Source: Marispirochaeta sp.
GTDB taxonomy: Bacteria; Spirochaetota; Spirochaetia; JC444; Marispirochaetaceae
Reading direction: 5' to 3'
Assembly: GCF_963668165.1 (NCBI RefSeq)
Contig: NZ_OY764211.1
Coordinates: forward strand, 806,001-870,000
Length of the DNA stretch: 64,000 nt
The notes under the pieces are model-generated. The model ran no database searches, had not been told where the DNA came from, and was given only the letters and a program-made list of their open reading frames with translations. Shown piece after piece: positions 6,689-15,566 of this stretch; the first letter of the stretch is position 1; each line of letters starts with the position of its first letter. The position numbers and the translations under genes were made by a program.

Positions 6689-9049
6689 TTAGCCAATGGT
6701 TGCTTCCCTCTTTTGACGGTCTGCCATTTCTTGCCTGAATCCCAGTTCAAGCAGTTGACTTACGTCAATTATCAACGAGACTGTACCGTCACCCAGGATT
6801 GTCGCTCCGGCAATACCCGGCGCATTGGTATAGGAATCCCTCAAGGGTTTTATAACCACATCTTCTTCGCCGATTAATGTATCGACCATTAAACCCATTT
6901 TCTTGTCGCCGCTGCCGACAATTACGACAAACTGATAATCCCGTTGTTCACTGGTCTGGATCTTAAAAAGCCGATTGAGACGCAACAGTGAAATAACATC
7001 TTCTCTGACGTTAAATACCTCGTAATTGTCTATCATCTTAATCTCGTCCGGTTTTATACGATGACTGTCAATAACCGAGGTGATCGGAATGGCGTAAATC
7101 TCTTCTCCAACCTGGACTAAAAGCCCCTGAATTATGGCCAGGGTCAAAGGAAGCTTGATTGTGAACTTTGTACCCATTCCCTTTTCAGACCACACGCTTA
7201 CGTTTCCATTAAGCTTTTCAATCTGCTTCCGTACCACATCAAGTCCAACGCCGCGGCCGGATATATTGGTTACTGATTTCGCAGTAGAGAATCCGGGTTC
7301 AAAAATCAGGTTGTAGGCTTCGATATCCGAAAGGTTCTTGCTTGGATGAATAATACCCCGTTCTATTGCCTTGGAACGGACTGATTCAACATCAATTCCC
7401 TTACCGTCGTCATGGATTTCAATGACGATCATATTGCCTTCGTTCTTGGCACTCAGTAAAATATGACCTTCTTCCTCTTTTCCAGCAGCTTTCCGGTCGT
7501 CGATGCTTTCAATCCCGTGATCCACAGAGTTGCGTACGCAGTGGATCAGCGGATCCAGAAGATCTTCGATGACGGATTTGTCAAGCTCCGTATCCTCACC
7601 TTCAATAACCAGCTGAATCCTCTTGTTCAGTGATTTGGAGATATCTCTTACCAGACGAGGGAAACGGGAAAATATCTGAGAGATGGGGACCATCCGTATC
7701 TGCAGAACTCTTTCATGAAGATCACCGGTCAGTCGCCCAAGATTTTGAGAGGTCCCGCGAAACTTGTTAACAGCGGCTTTGAGTTTATCTTCGAAGGTTT
7801 CAAAAAGATTAGCCATATCAGCAAAACGATCATTCAGCTGGTTGCGGATATCTTTTTCAGTCACCCCATTATTGAGCTCTTCCGCCAGGTTTGGTACAAG
7901 ATCCAGGATTTCTCTCATTCTCTCCCTGAACAGGTTTTCCGCAGCAGAGAGCTCCTCCTGGGTTTCCGTAAACTGGGTGGTAATCTGATTGAAGGTTGCC
8001 TTGTTAATGACCGCTTCTGAAACAAGATTCAGCAGGTTATCTATTCTGGCGCTGTCGACCCTGAGAACAGACCCGAGCTTTTTCCCTTTCCGGGCAGCCT
8101 GCGGCTCAGCTGTTCCAGCCAGATCTCCAGAGAGGGATTCAGGCTCCTTCTCAGCGGTTTTGTTCGGTGCTGACGGCTGGGCGGCTGCAGCAGAAGGGGC
8201 AGACTGCTTTTTAGGTTTCGCCTTTGCTTTTGGTTTATCCTTCGCGGCGCCGGTGCTAAGCTCCGAAAGGGAGACTTCCTTTACAACATCCGGAATATCT
8301 ACCCGTACCTGCAGAGATTCTGGCGTTTCTTCCGTAGCAACATAATAGATTACCCGCGGGTGAAACTGGTCCTCGTAGAGTTCTTCAAAATCCGGTACAG
8401 TCTTTAATACTGTTCCTGCTGCCTTGATGGCCGCATACAGCTGTATTCCCCCCACAGTATTCATGGGGTTTTCTTCGTCGAAGTAGACAGCGACCTCGTA
8501 AACCTTTTCTCCCGGACGCACAGCATCCTGGAGTTCAAGTATCTCGTACTCCGAAAGCTCGGATCCGCCCTCGGCCTCCCTGAACACGCTGGCAACAGAT
8601 GCTGCCCCGGCCGGTTTCTTCATTTCAGGTTCAGCGGCCGGAGCAGGAGATTCCTGGGTACTGAAGCTTTTCAGCCGGCGGCGGGTCTCTTCAGTGTCGC
8701 CGTTGTATTCTTCTCCCCCGGACCGGGCATCGAGTATACCCTTGATAATATCGATGGATGACAGAAGCACATCGATAAGATCTTCGCTTACTTGAACGGA
8801 ACCGTTCCGTATCTCGTCTAGCAGGTCTTCCACAAGATGGGTAAAGCTGGCCAGATCATTCATCTGGACCGTAGCCGCTCCTCCCTTAAGGGTATGGGCA
8901 GCACGAAAGATCTCGTCTACCGCATCTTTGTTTGTGGGATCGTTCTCGAGAACCAGAATATTCTGCTCGAGAACCTCTACCTGCATGTTGGCTTCCATGA
9001 AGAAATCTTTTAAAAGCTCTTCGTTATTCGGATCAAGGTAGTCGCTCAT
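6689..9049 (-). CDS. cheA: chemotaxis histidine kinase CheA
   Basis: A 786-residue CheA. The P1 Hpt domain carries the phosphorylatable His in FRAAHTLKGGAATVQM. A P2-like region and a Lys/Pro/Ala-rich linker (about residues 270-325) follow, then the dimerisation domain, the ATP-binding domain with N box HCVRNSVDHGIE, G1 HDDGKGID and G2 GRGVGLDVV, and a CheW-like P5 regulatory domain (IQGLLVQVGEEIYAIPIT onward). It phosphorylates CheY in response to chemoreceptors. First gene of the che operon. A TTGACT hexamer at 9083-9088 on the coding strand lies upstream, but no well-spaced -10 box goes with it. The 196-base gap upstream separates it from the divergent envelope-protein gene. Confidence 0.96.
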   Translation of the reverse strand: MSDYLDPNNEELLKDFFMEANMQVEVLEQNILVLENDPTNKDAVDEIFRAAHTLKGGAATVQMNDLASFTHLVEDLLDEIRNGSVQVSEDLIDVLLSSIDIIKGILDARSGGEEYNGDTEETRRRLKSFSTQESPAPAAEPEMKKPAGAASVASVFREAEGGSELSEYEILELQDAVRPGEKVYEVAVYFDEENPMNTVGGIQLYAAIKAAGTVLKTVPDFEELYEDQFHPRVIYYVATEETPESLQVRVDIPDVVKEVSLSELSTGAAKDKPKAKAKPKKQSAPSAAAAQPSAPNKTAEKEPESLSGDLAGTAEPQAARKGKKLGSVLRVDSARIDNLLNLVSEAVINKATFNQITTQFTETQEELSAAENLFRERMREILDLVPNLAEELNNGVTEKDIRNQLNDRFADMANLFETFEDKLKAAVNKFRGTSQNLGRLTGDLHERVLQIRMVPISQIFSRFPRLVRDISKSLNKRIQLVIEGEDTELDKSVIEDLLDPLIHCVRNSVDHGIESIDDRKAAGKEEEGHILLSAKNEGNMIVIEIHDDGKGIDVESVRSKAIERGIIHPSKNLSDIEAYNLIFEPGFSTAKSVTNISGRGVGLDVVRKQIEKLNGNVSVWSEKGMGTKFTIKLPLTLAIIQGLLVQVGEEIYAIPITSVIDSHRIKPDEIKMIDNYEVFNVREDVISLLRLNRLFKIQTSEQRDYQFVVIVGSGDKKMGLMVDTLIGEEDVVIKPLRDSYTNAPGIAGATILGDGTVSLIIDVSQLLELGFRQEMADRQKREATIG

Positions 9050-9245
9050 CTTGGAATTAATCTTTATATATATAATGCGTTAAGTCAAGCACGATTTTGA
9101 GATATTTGACTTACTGAAACAGCATTCATTCATTCTTTCCGATACACAACTACAGTCTTTCTGCCGGATAAACGATAATATAAACAGGCCAAGATTGAGT
9201 TCCCCGGCCAAGCGGGTATAGAATTGATGATTATGGGGTAATCCG

Positions 9246-10406
9246 ATGCGAAAATGGTATTTTTTCTGGGCTTTCTTATATCTGTTCCTGCTGTTTCCCC
9301 TGGGAAACCTGTATGCAGCGGACCTCACTGTATCGACGATGGAACTGATCACAACAGGCTCTGTCGATGACGACACCTTCGTTCTGGATACCTTTGGAGA
9401 GATCGACATAGATATTCAGGGAGGATATAAACTTGGAGGGGCCGTAAGCCTCGGTATTGAGAGCGATAACATCGGGCCGCCCAGGAAAACTCTGGAGAAC
9501 GGAGATACGGATCAGGATATTATCACCTACCTGAATAGCACGTCCTATATTTTCCTTAAATCTGCCAGAGTAACCGTCCGGGATGCATTCTACAGCCCGA
9601 TCAACGTGTCCTACTTTACCGGAGAAATTGATACCTTCGGTGACGGTGACATCTTTCCAAAGTATTTTGGCACCAACCGCGTTGCCTCACTTTTTCGGGG
9701 ACGGTTTTATTTTCCCGAATCCGTAGTCTACGACGGCTTGTACGCAGTAAACGGAACGGGAATACAGGTGGAAACAGATTTTGGACGCCCCTGGAACCTT
9801 TTTTCCGTGTATTCCTATCAGGATAATTACCTGGGACCAGGACATTTTACCAGTGATCTGCGCTGGACGGTGGACAAGGAGTACGTTAAACTCGACGCTT
9901 TCGCCGGCAGCAGTTTTCCCTATGGAGAGTACGGCTTGTACCACGGCGGAATTTTAGTCGGTCTAACTGCCAGCGAAAAAGGCGAGTTCTTTGCCCAGGT
10001 TGGAGTCCCAAGGCTTTCTCCAGGAGATAACGACATGGACATTGGACTCTTCTATTTTCTCTTTGAACCCCGGATCCATTTTAACCGGGGAAGCCTTATT
10101 TTTACCTTCTTTTCTCATCCCAGCTATTACAAGGAGTATGTTCTTTCAGGAACCAGCGAAACCGGAGAGATGCATACCAATATAAACCTTCAGTTTGGGA
10201 AACCGGAGATCAGCCCATTTGCAGGCGGGATTGAAGGTACCATCCATTACAATGATGATTCCGACATTGACGGTGTGATCAGTCCGTACCTCAGTTTTAT
10301 TACCTCCGGAGCAGTATGGAACCTTAAATTCAGCTGGGTTGCTACGGAGCTTAATGATGTATCACAAATGTTTTATGCCTTTGTTGGCGTACGCGCGGAG
10401 TTCTAG
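9246..10406 (+). CDS. outer-membrane or periplasmic beta-rich protein, function unknown
   Basis: A 386-residue protein with a clear signal peptide: positive start MRKW, a hydrophobic core and a cleavage site near NLYAAD. The mature part consists of many alternating amphipathic segments and ends VGVRAEF with a terminal aromatic residue, as outer-membrane barrels often do. The start follows a GGGG ribosome site. It is directly followed by a second secreted protein with no gap between the stop and the next ATG, so the two form an operon divergent from cheA. No named family is recognised. Confidence 0.8.
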   Translation: MRKWYFFWAFLYLFLLFPLGNLYAADLTVSTMELITTGSVDDDTFVLDTFGEIDIDIQGGYKLGGAVSLGIESDNIGPPRKTLENGDTDQDIITYLNSTSYIFLKSARVTVRDAFYSPINVSYFTGEIDTFGDGDIFPKYFGTNRVASLFRGRFYFPESVVYDGLYAVNGTGIQVETDFGRPWNLFSVYSYQDNYLGPGHFTSDLRWTVDKEYVKLDAFAGSSFPYGEYGLYHGGILVGLTASEKGEFFAQVGVPRLSPGDNDMDIGLFYFLFEPRIHFNRGSLIFTFFSHPSYYKEYVLSGTSETGEMHTNINLQFGKPEISPFAGGIEGTIHYNDDSDIDGVISPYLSFITSGAVWNLKFSWVATELNDVSQMFYAFVGVRAEF

Positions 10407-11276
10407 ATGAAAAAGATAATTTGTATAAGCTTTCTCCTGATCATTGCAGCATCCCTGTCTGCTTTGGAAATCGGTGCTTCTTTTAACGCAGGCAGTTTAA
10501 ACCTGTCTCCTGACAGGAAAATAAATGACACTTCTATCAGCGGAACCGATTACCTGTACGGCGTGTCAGTCTTTGCCAGTTCCCCGGTTGCTGATAATCT
10601 GAAACTCGAGACAGGCCTGTATTATGACCCTGTTCTGCGTTATTCAATTTCCGCCTTGCTTAATTACCGCAGCGACTATTTTCAGTTAAAAGCCGGTCCG
10701 TTTTTTGGATTCCTCAATGATTGGGACACAATACTGAAACCGGGCATTTCAACGGAAGTACTGGTAGATATACCGGGAACCGTTTTTGCCCGTCTAAGGG
10801 CCGATTCCAGTATAGGCGGAAGGATTGTTCGGGAGGGTGACTACCTGCAGGAAAAAAGCATTCTTGGGGTGGGATTCTACATTCCCAACGCAATATGTGA
10901 GGTTTCCCTGACAAATAAAACCTATACCGAGAAGATCTCATCAGGAGAAAGGGAAAACCATTTTCGGCAGTATGCCTTCAGTACCGATATCTATCAGAAG
11001 AACAGACCCTACCGGGTAAAGCTTACCTTTGCCTACCAGACACGTACTCTCTCGTTTATTGAAGCCACTACCACCGAACATGTTCTTAATTCCCTTGTGC
11101 TTGGTACCCGTCTTGATGTTAAAACATCGGATAGGCTTGATGTCTTCTTTGACCTGGAAAGTAATGTCTACTCCTTTGGAGAAGCAGACGATACCTTTAT
11201 AGACCTGGCGGACTCAGGTATTGGTGTTTACCTCTTTACCCTGAGCGCTGGATTCCGCTTTTCTATCGACAACTGA
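10407..11276 (+). CDS. outer-membrane beta-barrel protein, function unknown
   Basis: A 289-residue protein starting immediately after the upstream stop codon. It has a signal peptide (MKKIICISF, cleavage near SLSALEIG) and a barrel-like pattern of alternating hydrophobic residues, ending LSAGFRFSIDN. The pair may form one envelope structure, but nothing in the sequence shows its role. Transcription probably ends at the hairpin 20 bases downstream. Confidence 0.8.
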   Translation: MKKIICISFLLIIAASLSALEIGASFNAGSLNLSPDRKINDTSISGTDYLYGVSVFASSPVADNLKLETGLYYDPVLRYSISALLNYRSDYFQLKAGPFFGFLNDWDTILKPGISTEVLVDIPGTVFARLRADSSIGGRIVREGDYLQEKSILGVGFYIPNAICEVSLTNKTYTEKISSGERENHFRQYAFSTDIYQKNRPYRVKLTFAYQTRTLSFIEATTTEHVLNSLVLGTRLDVKTSDRLDVFFDLESNVYSFGEADDTFIDLADSGIGVYLFTLSAGFRFSIDN

Positions 11277-11296
11277 TTATGCCGACACAAATAAAT

Positions 11297-11322
11297 GACC
11301 CCTCAAGTCTCCTTGAGGGGTC
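11297..11322. terminator. hairpin between convergent genes
   Basis: GACCCCTCAAG pairs perfectly with CTTGAGGGGTC around a 4-base loop, between the 3' ends of the barrel gene and flaA. Neither side has a long T run (the minus strand has ATTTATTTG), so termination efficiency is uncertain. The position suits a bidirectional terminator. Confidence 0.6.
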
Positions 11323-11367
11323 GGTCTCTGTTAGCTACTGATTAGAACCGTGGCAGGGAGGTTCTTA

Positions 11368-12315
11368 TTATTCAGTCTCAGCAGGTTCCTGATGCATCTT
11401 CTGGGCTTCCAGGTAACGCAGTACCTGAATATTGCCAAGGCGTTCGAACTCAGCCGTACGGCGAGCTTCTTCACGCTGTTCAAGAATACCCCAGATCTCC
11501 TCGTCGTTCACATCGGACTCCAAAGAGAGGACTGCAAGGTCATAGACCATACTGACATCTTTGACATAGGTCACAAAATCGCCGCCTTCATGCATTGCAT
11601 CACGGAACACAAGGATACCGATCAACTTGAAATTCGGGGCAGTCTTGGGATAGAGGGGGAACTTTATGATCTCTCTGTTCCGTACCTCTTCGATGTAGTT
11701 GGGGTTCTGCCATGTCAGGGTCTTCCAACCATCAAACTCGAGATTGTTCATGATGATTGTCTGTTCCATGTTGTTCTGGTCTTTCAGAATCAGGCCTATC
11801 CGGTGCGGATAGTTCTTACCTAGAACATTCATGGAGATGCTTTTGATAACACCAACATTCTTCAAAACACCATAGCCGTCAAACTTGTCTGGTTCTTCCG
11901 GGGTATAGTATGCCGGAATTTCAAAGGGAGGCTTAACCACTGCGTAGGAGTTATAGGACTCCAGGGGAAAATGCACCCTTATACCCATGATTGTTTCACC
12001 AGCGTAGCGACGAGCAGTATCCTTGACAGGGGCTTCCCTGGTCATGGAGTAACGCTGATTCGCAACTGTCCGGGAAGAACTGGAAAGCTGAACATCCCAG
12101 TTGGTGATGGCAAGAGAGGTTTTCATTCTCTCTTTCTCTTCGTCGGAAAAACTGGTACCGGCCTTGTCGCTGAAATCAACCATTGTCACTTCGTTTTCAC
12201 CGGTCTCGGTGTCTGCTGTCAGAGATGTAAAATCTATTAATACATTTTCCTCCGCAGAGATCATCATTCCGGAAACAACCATGAGAAGACAAAGAAGGAT
12301 TGCAAACCGTTTCAT
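11368..12315 (-). CDS. flaA: flagellar filament outer-layer protein FlaA
   Basis: A 315-residue secreted protein (signal peptide MKRFAILLCLL..., cleavage near MMISAEE) of the spirochaete FlaA family, which coats the FlaB core of periplasmic flagella. Family-like segments include ETIMGIRVHFPLESYN, GVIKSISMNVLGKNYPHRIG, LTWQNPNYIEEVRNREI and YVKDVSMVYD. The C-terminal helix is long and charged. A strong promoter and an AAAGGAGCAA ribosome site precede it, as expected for a highly expressed structural gene. It stands alone between hairpins and the GerMN gene, not in a flagellar operon. Confidence 0.93.
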   Translation of the reverse strand: MKRFAILLCLLMVVSGMMISAEENVLIDFTSLTADTETGENEVTMVDFSDKAGTSFSDEEKERMKTSLAITNWDVQLSSSSRTVANQRYSMTREAPVKDTARRYAGETIMGIRVHFPLESYNSYAVVKPPFEIPAYYTPEEPDKFDGYGVLKNVGVIKSISMNVLGKNYPHRIGLILKDQNNMEQTIIMNNLEFDGWKTLTWQNPNYIEEVRNREIIKFPLYPKTAPNFKLIGILVFRDAMHEGGDFVTYVKDVSMVYDLAVLSLESDVNDEEIWGILEQREEARRTAEFERLGNIQVLRYLEAQKMHQEPAETE

Positions 12316-12356
12316 TTATTGCTCCTTTCTCACATTAATTGCATTAGTCAATTAAA

Positions 12357-12384
12357 ATTATACGTACCCATACATTTTTGTCAA
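12357..12384 (-). promoter_or_regulatory. sigma-70-type promoter of flaA
   Basis: On the minus strand TTGACA (12379-12384) and TATAAT (12357-12362) are both perfect consensus boxes with a 16-base spacer, 42 bases upstream of the flaA ATG. The ribosome site CTCCTT (reverse strand) follows at 12322-12327. Confidence 0.8.
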
Positions 12385-12433
12385 CGATTTTTCTTTTTTT
12401 CTCTCTTTTTCGAAACAAACCTCCATCCTTTCC

Positions 12434-12913
12434 CTACTCCTTAATCTCAAAATCAGGTTCGAGACCATTCACGGTAATAACGACTTTCTCCAATCCGGGA
12501 AAGTTTACAGATAGATTGTCGACCACCATGTTCTTAATCTCAACCGGGGTAAAGGGATGATTATCAAGATTGAAGACCATTTCCCTGGAAAAATCAATAT
12601 AAAGCACATCTTCAACCAGTTTTATCTGGTTCATGCGGGTTCCCCGGGGAAAAATCCCCTGCAGTCTCAAGCCCGCCGGACCCAGCATAAGCTCTTTGAT
12701 GTAGGCAGTTATGTTCCGCTCCCGGTTCTTTGAGAAGGGTACTGACCGGATCTCTCCGGATAAAGACCCGGTCTCTTCACTGAAAAAGAGGAATTTCCGC
12801 TGCATCTGCTTATACGGTTCCAGTATGTAGAGAACCAGGGAGAATACCAGCAGGATCACCAGTACTATGCCAATGATCAGGGTCATGGTGTCCGGCTTTT
12901 TTGATATAGTCAC
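12434..12913 (-). CDS. membrane-anchored GerMN-domain protein
   Basis: A short N-terminus, one transmembrane helix (MTLIIGIVLVILLVFSLVLY) and a GerMN domain: ITAYIKELMLGPAGLRLQG, FPRGTRMNQIKLVEDVLYID and VDNLSVNFPGLEKVVITVNG. GerMN domains occur in spore-germination and envelope proteins, often next to cell-wall amidases; here the upstream neighbour is an amidase. I start it at the GTG at 12913, which has AAGGA nine bases upstream and leaves a 28-base gap; an ATG at 12985 would overlap the amidase by 44 bases and has no ribosome site. Likely periplasmic with an N-terminal anchor and linked to peptidoglycan turnover. Confidence 0.8.
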   Translation of the reverse strand: MTISKKPDTMTLIIGIVLVILLVFSLVLYILEPYKQMQRKFLFFSEETGSLSGEIRSVPFSKNRERNITAYIKELMLGPAGLRLQGIFPRGTRMNQIKLVEDVLYIDFSREMVFNLDNHPFTPVEIKNMVVDNLSVNFPGLEKVVITVNGLEPDFEIKE

Positions 12914-12941
12914 AGACCTGTCCTTATGGTATACCAGATTG

Positions 12942-13967
12942 TTAATCGCTTTTCTCAAAATTCCGTATATAAGCGACCAGCCCATTATAGATGCCCGAGG
13001 ATATCTTCTTCAAGTGCGTTTGTTCATTCAGCAGCTGCGCTTCTTCGGGGTTGGTTACAAAACCGATCTCCACCAGGACCGAGGGCATCTTGGCATTGCG
13101 TACAACAAACCAGGACTCTTCCTTGAGCCCCCTGTTGCCGCTGACCGTACCAATGGACGATTCCATGCCGTCAAGGATCTCCTTTGCCAGCAGAATACTC
13201 TCCACAGTAAACTCCTCTTCGAGGATGGAGTTCAAAATAGGTGCTATGGTCTTCTGTTCCTGGTCCAGTTCCTCGGGATTAAGGATTTCCCGCCGGTATT
13301 CAGGCGGCAGGTACCAGACCTCGAAGCCCGACGCCTTGCGGTTCAGGGAGGCGTTGGCATGGATGGACATAAAGATCATTGCCTCCTGCTCACCAAGTTC
13401 CACTGCGTTGGCCAGGGCCGTCCGCTCTTCCAGAGCAAGATATCGGTCGTCCCTGCGTGTCATAATGATATTCTTGTCAGGAAAAGTTTCCTTCAGCTGA
13501 TCCACCACCATTTGTGAAATCTGCAGAACCAGGTGTTTCTCTTCCAGTGAGAGTCGTTTTCCATCGATCGAATGGGTCCCGATGGTCCCCGGGTCTTTCC
13601 CGCCGTGCCCCGGATCAATGATGATTGTTGATATCAGAAAGGAGTCCTGGGGCTGATCCAGAGCAAAAAGGGATATAAAAGATTTGGCGGCTTCATCGCT
13701 GACGACTACACTTCCGTCTTCCCGGCGCCGAGGGGCCTCGATATCTGTTACCTCGCTGAAATCCTTCAGAAAAAAGGGAATTCCTACCTGAAAAGTAACG
13801 CTTCGTCGGCCCCGGTTAACGATTCCCCGCTCCAGAACCGGATCCCATAAAAGCTCTCCACCAACCCGCTGTATAAGACTCGTAATATTTGTCTCTGCAA
13901 AGGATGCATCAGAAATAAGCAGCAGCCCCAAAAAAGTAAGTATTAAAACTTTAACCGGCCTTACCAT
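12942..13967 (-). CDS. N-acetylmuramoyl-L-alanine amidase (AmiC-type, Amidase_3)
   Basis: A 341-residue secreted amidase: signal peptide ending near DASFAETN, a linker of about 100 residues, then the zinc amidase domain. The catalytic signatures are IIIDPGHGGKDPG (first zinc His), LEEKHLVLQIS (zinc Glu), MSIHANAS (zinc His) and VLVEIGFVTNPEE (catalytic Glu). It cleaves the amide bond between MurNAc and L-Ala during cell separation and wall remodelling. The gene overlaps the end of the upstream ATP-grasp gene by 7 bases and is followed by the GerMN gene, so the glycan cluster and this pair may form one transcript. Confidence 0.92.
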   Translation of the reverse strand: MVRPVKVLILTFLGLLLISDASFAETNITSLIQRVGGELLWDPVLERGIVNRGRRSVTFQVGIPFFLKDFSEVTDIEAPRRREDGSVVVSDEAAKSFISLFALDQPQDSFLISTIIIDPGHGGKDPGTIGTHSIDGKRLSLEEKHLVLQISQMVVDQLKETFPDKNIIMTRRDDRYLALEERTALANAVELGEQEAMIFMSIHANASLNRKASGFEVWYLPPEYRREILNPEELDQEQKTIAPILNSILEEEFTVESILLAKEILDGMESSIGTVSGNRGLKEESWFVVRNAKMPSVLVEIGFVTNPEEAQLLNEQTHLKKISSGIYNGLVAYIRNFEKSD

Positions 13968-15553
13968 CCTGCGAAAAACTCCTCGATTTCGCTGTCACTG
14001 TTTTCCTGCAGCATACGGTTCAGTGTATCAAGATACCAGAGCCCTCCCTGATATCCTCCACGCAAAAGAACCTGCCAGAACTGTTTTCCTACACTGCCTT
14101 GTCCGTCGACTATTTGTATACCGACCCCGGCAAACAGATCCAGTGTCTGAGAAAAACTGCGTCCCAGCCAATCCCGGTCCGGCTCTCTTTCCGGAAACGG
14201 AGGCAGGGGAACTGTAAGCCCCTCTTCGCGCAGGACATCCGGCCCGGCATAGGGAATAAGTCCCTGAAGCCAGGCAATATTCTCAGGATCCTGCAGAATA
14301 TAGGCATCCGGCACCCAGGAGTGGCTGCGTCGGCGCAGAAAATCAAGGGGCTGCCTGCCTCCCGGCTTAAGCCGCAGAATTACCGACCGGCACAGCTCTT
14401 CCGCCCTGTCGCAGGCGTCTTCCCGTCTTTCCGCGGAGCATATAATGTTGCCGCACTTCTCCACATTGTTGATGGGAAAGGTGACCTTTTTACCCACGGC
14501 GGTCAGCAGAAACGCGGCATCCCCCATATTTTCGCTGAACCCATGTATCGCTTGCATGGTGCCGGGGATTGAGAAAATCGCCCGCTCCGCCGCGGTATAC
14601 GCCTTTTTCGGACGTAAATCCCCCGGCGGTTCCCCTACGCTAATCCGTAAAGCACCGGCGGTAACCTCTACCCCGGAAGAAAGAGGATAGGTCCATCCCG
14701 ACATATAGCCACCGGAAAGACGGGCAGCGACCTCCCCTGCAACAGGACCAGTACTGCCCAGCTTTATATCCCCCTTGGCAGCCCCGTTATCGATGCCCAG
14801 GGCCAGGGCGGCTTTTTTAAAGGTTTCGATGATCCTTTCCAGATCGGAGGCAGGAAAATTCGAGGGCATGGTATGGCCAATCTCTATAAAATAGGGAGAA
14901 AAGCGGATATGCCGGTCTGCAATCCCGCAGAGGGTAAAGTCACCCCGGTACATCAGGGCATCCAGAGAGAACTCCGGCCCTTCGATGTACCGCTCAATAA
15001 TGACCCGGCCTGAGGCTGAACTGGCAAAGGCGGCCCCGACCGCCTCATGGCATTCATCCATGGAGTCGATTCTGCGAATACCCCGGGCGCCCATATTGTC
15101 TACCGGCTTTACGACCGCAGGAAAACCGAACATTTCAACCTGTTCATGCCATTCATGAGGATTCTGCAGAAGGGTAAAATCAGGAGAAGGCACACCGGCC
15201 TCTTTAAAGGTACTGCGCATCAGGAACTTATCACTGGCCCTAAGGGCACTTTGATAGGGAATACCCGGTAAATCAGCTTTTTCCGCGGCATACGCGACAG
15301 CGGCGGAAAAATCAGTCCCGGTTGTAAATACTCCGTCCAGACCTTTCTTTACGCGCCACTCCACGACAGAAGCGGCAATACCCTCCCTGTCCCTCAGATC
15401 GATATGCTCAAAGTAGTGAACGTCCTTTCGTCCGGGGGCTGCAGGGTTTCCATCGGCGCAGACTACCTCCCAGCCAAAACCTTTGGCTATACGAATTGCA
15501 GGAAGCTGCATGGTACCGGCACCCAGAATATAGATACGCCTTGTTCCTGTCAC
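13961..15553 (-). CDS. ATP-grasp ligase of the glycan cluster
   Basis: About 530 residues with an N-terminal Rossmann-like domain (RRIYILGAGTMQLPAIRIAK) and an ATP-grasp fold: FPAVVKPVDNMGARGIRRI, RVIIERYIEGPEFSLDALM and the metal-binding stretch VAGEVAARLSGGYMSGW. The layout resembles carbamoyl-phosphate-synthase-like and PylC/PurK-type ligases that join a carboxylate to an amine. A C-terminal extension of about 120 residues is not recognised. I use the GTG at 15553, preceded by GGGAGC and 13 bases after the upstream stop; a longer frame from 15631 would overlap the upstream gene by 65 bases. Substrate unknown; the neighbours suggest it decorates an amino sugar or a related glycan precursor. 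Confidence 0.8.
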   Translation of the reverse strand: MTGTRRIYILGAGTMQLPAIRIAKGFGWEVVCADGNPAAPGRKDVHYFEHIDLRDREGIAASVVEWRVKKGLDGVFTTGTDFSAAVAYAAEKADLPGIPYQSALRASDKFLMRSTFKEAGVPSPDFTLLQNPHEWHEQVEMFGFPAVVKPVDNMGARGIRRIDSMDECHEAVGAAFASSASGRVIIERYIEGPEFSLDALMYRGDFTLCGIADRHIRFSPYFIEIGHTMPSNFPASDLERIIETFKKAALALGIDNGAAKGDIKLGSTGPVAGEVAARLSGGYMSGWTYPLSSGVEVTAGALRISVGEPPGDLRPKKAYTAAERAIFSIPGTMQAIHGFSENMGDAAFLLTAVGKKVTFPINNVEKCGNIICSAERREDACDRAEELCRSVILRLKPGGRQPLDFLRRRSHSWVPDAYILQDPENIAWLQGLIPYAGPDVLREEGLTVPLPPFPEREPDRDWLGRSFSQTLDLFAGVGIQIVDGQGSVGKQFWQVLLRGGYQGGLWYLDTLNRMLQENSDSEIEEFFAGW

Positions 15554-15566
15554 ACACAAGCTCCCA

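Noticed and set aside
6673..6750. Upstream start for the CheW-CheR-like protein
   Set aside because: It would overlap cheA by 62 bases and lacks a ribosome site; the ATG at 6672 has GGGGA at proper distance.
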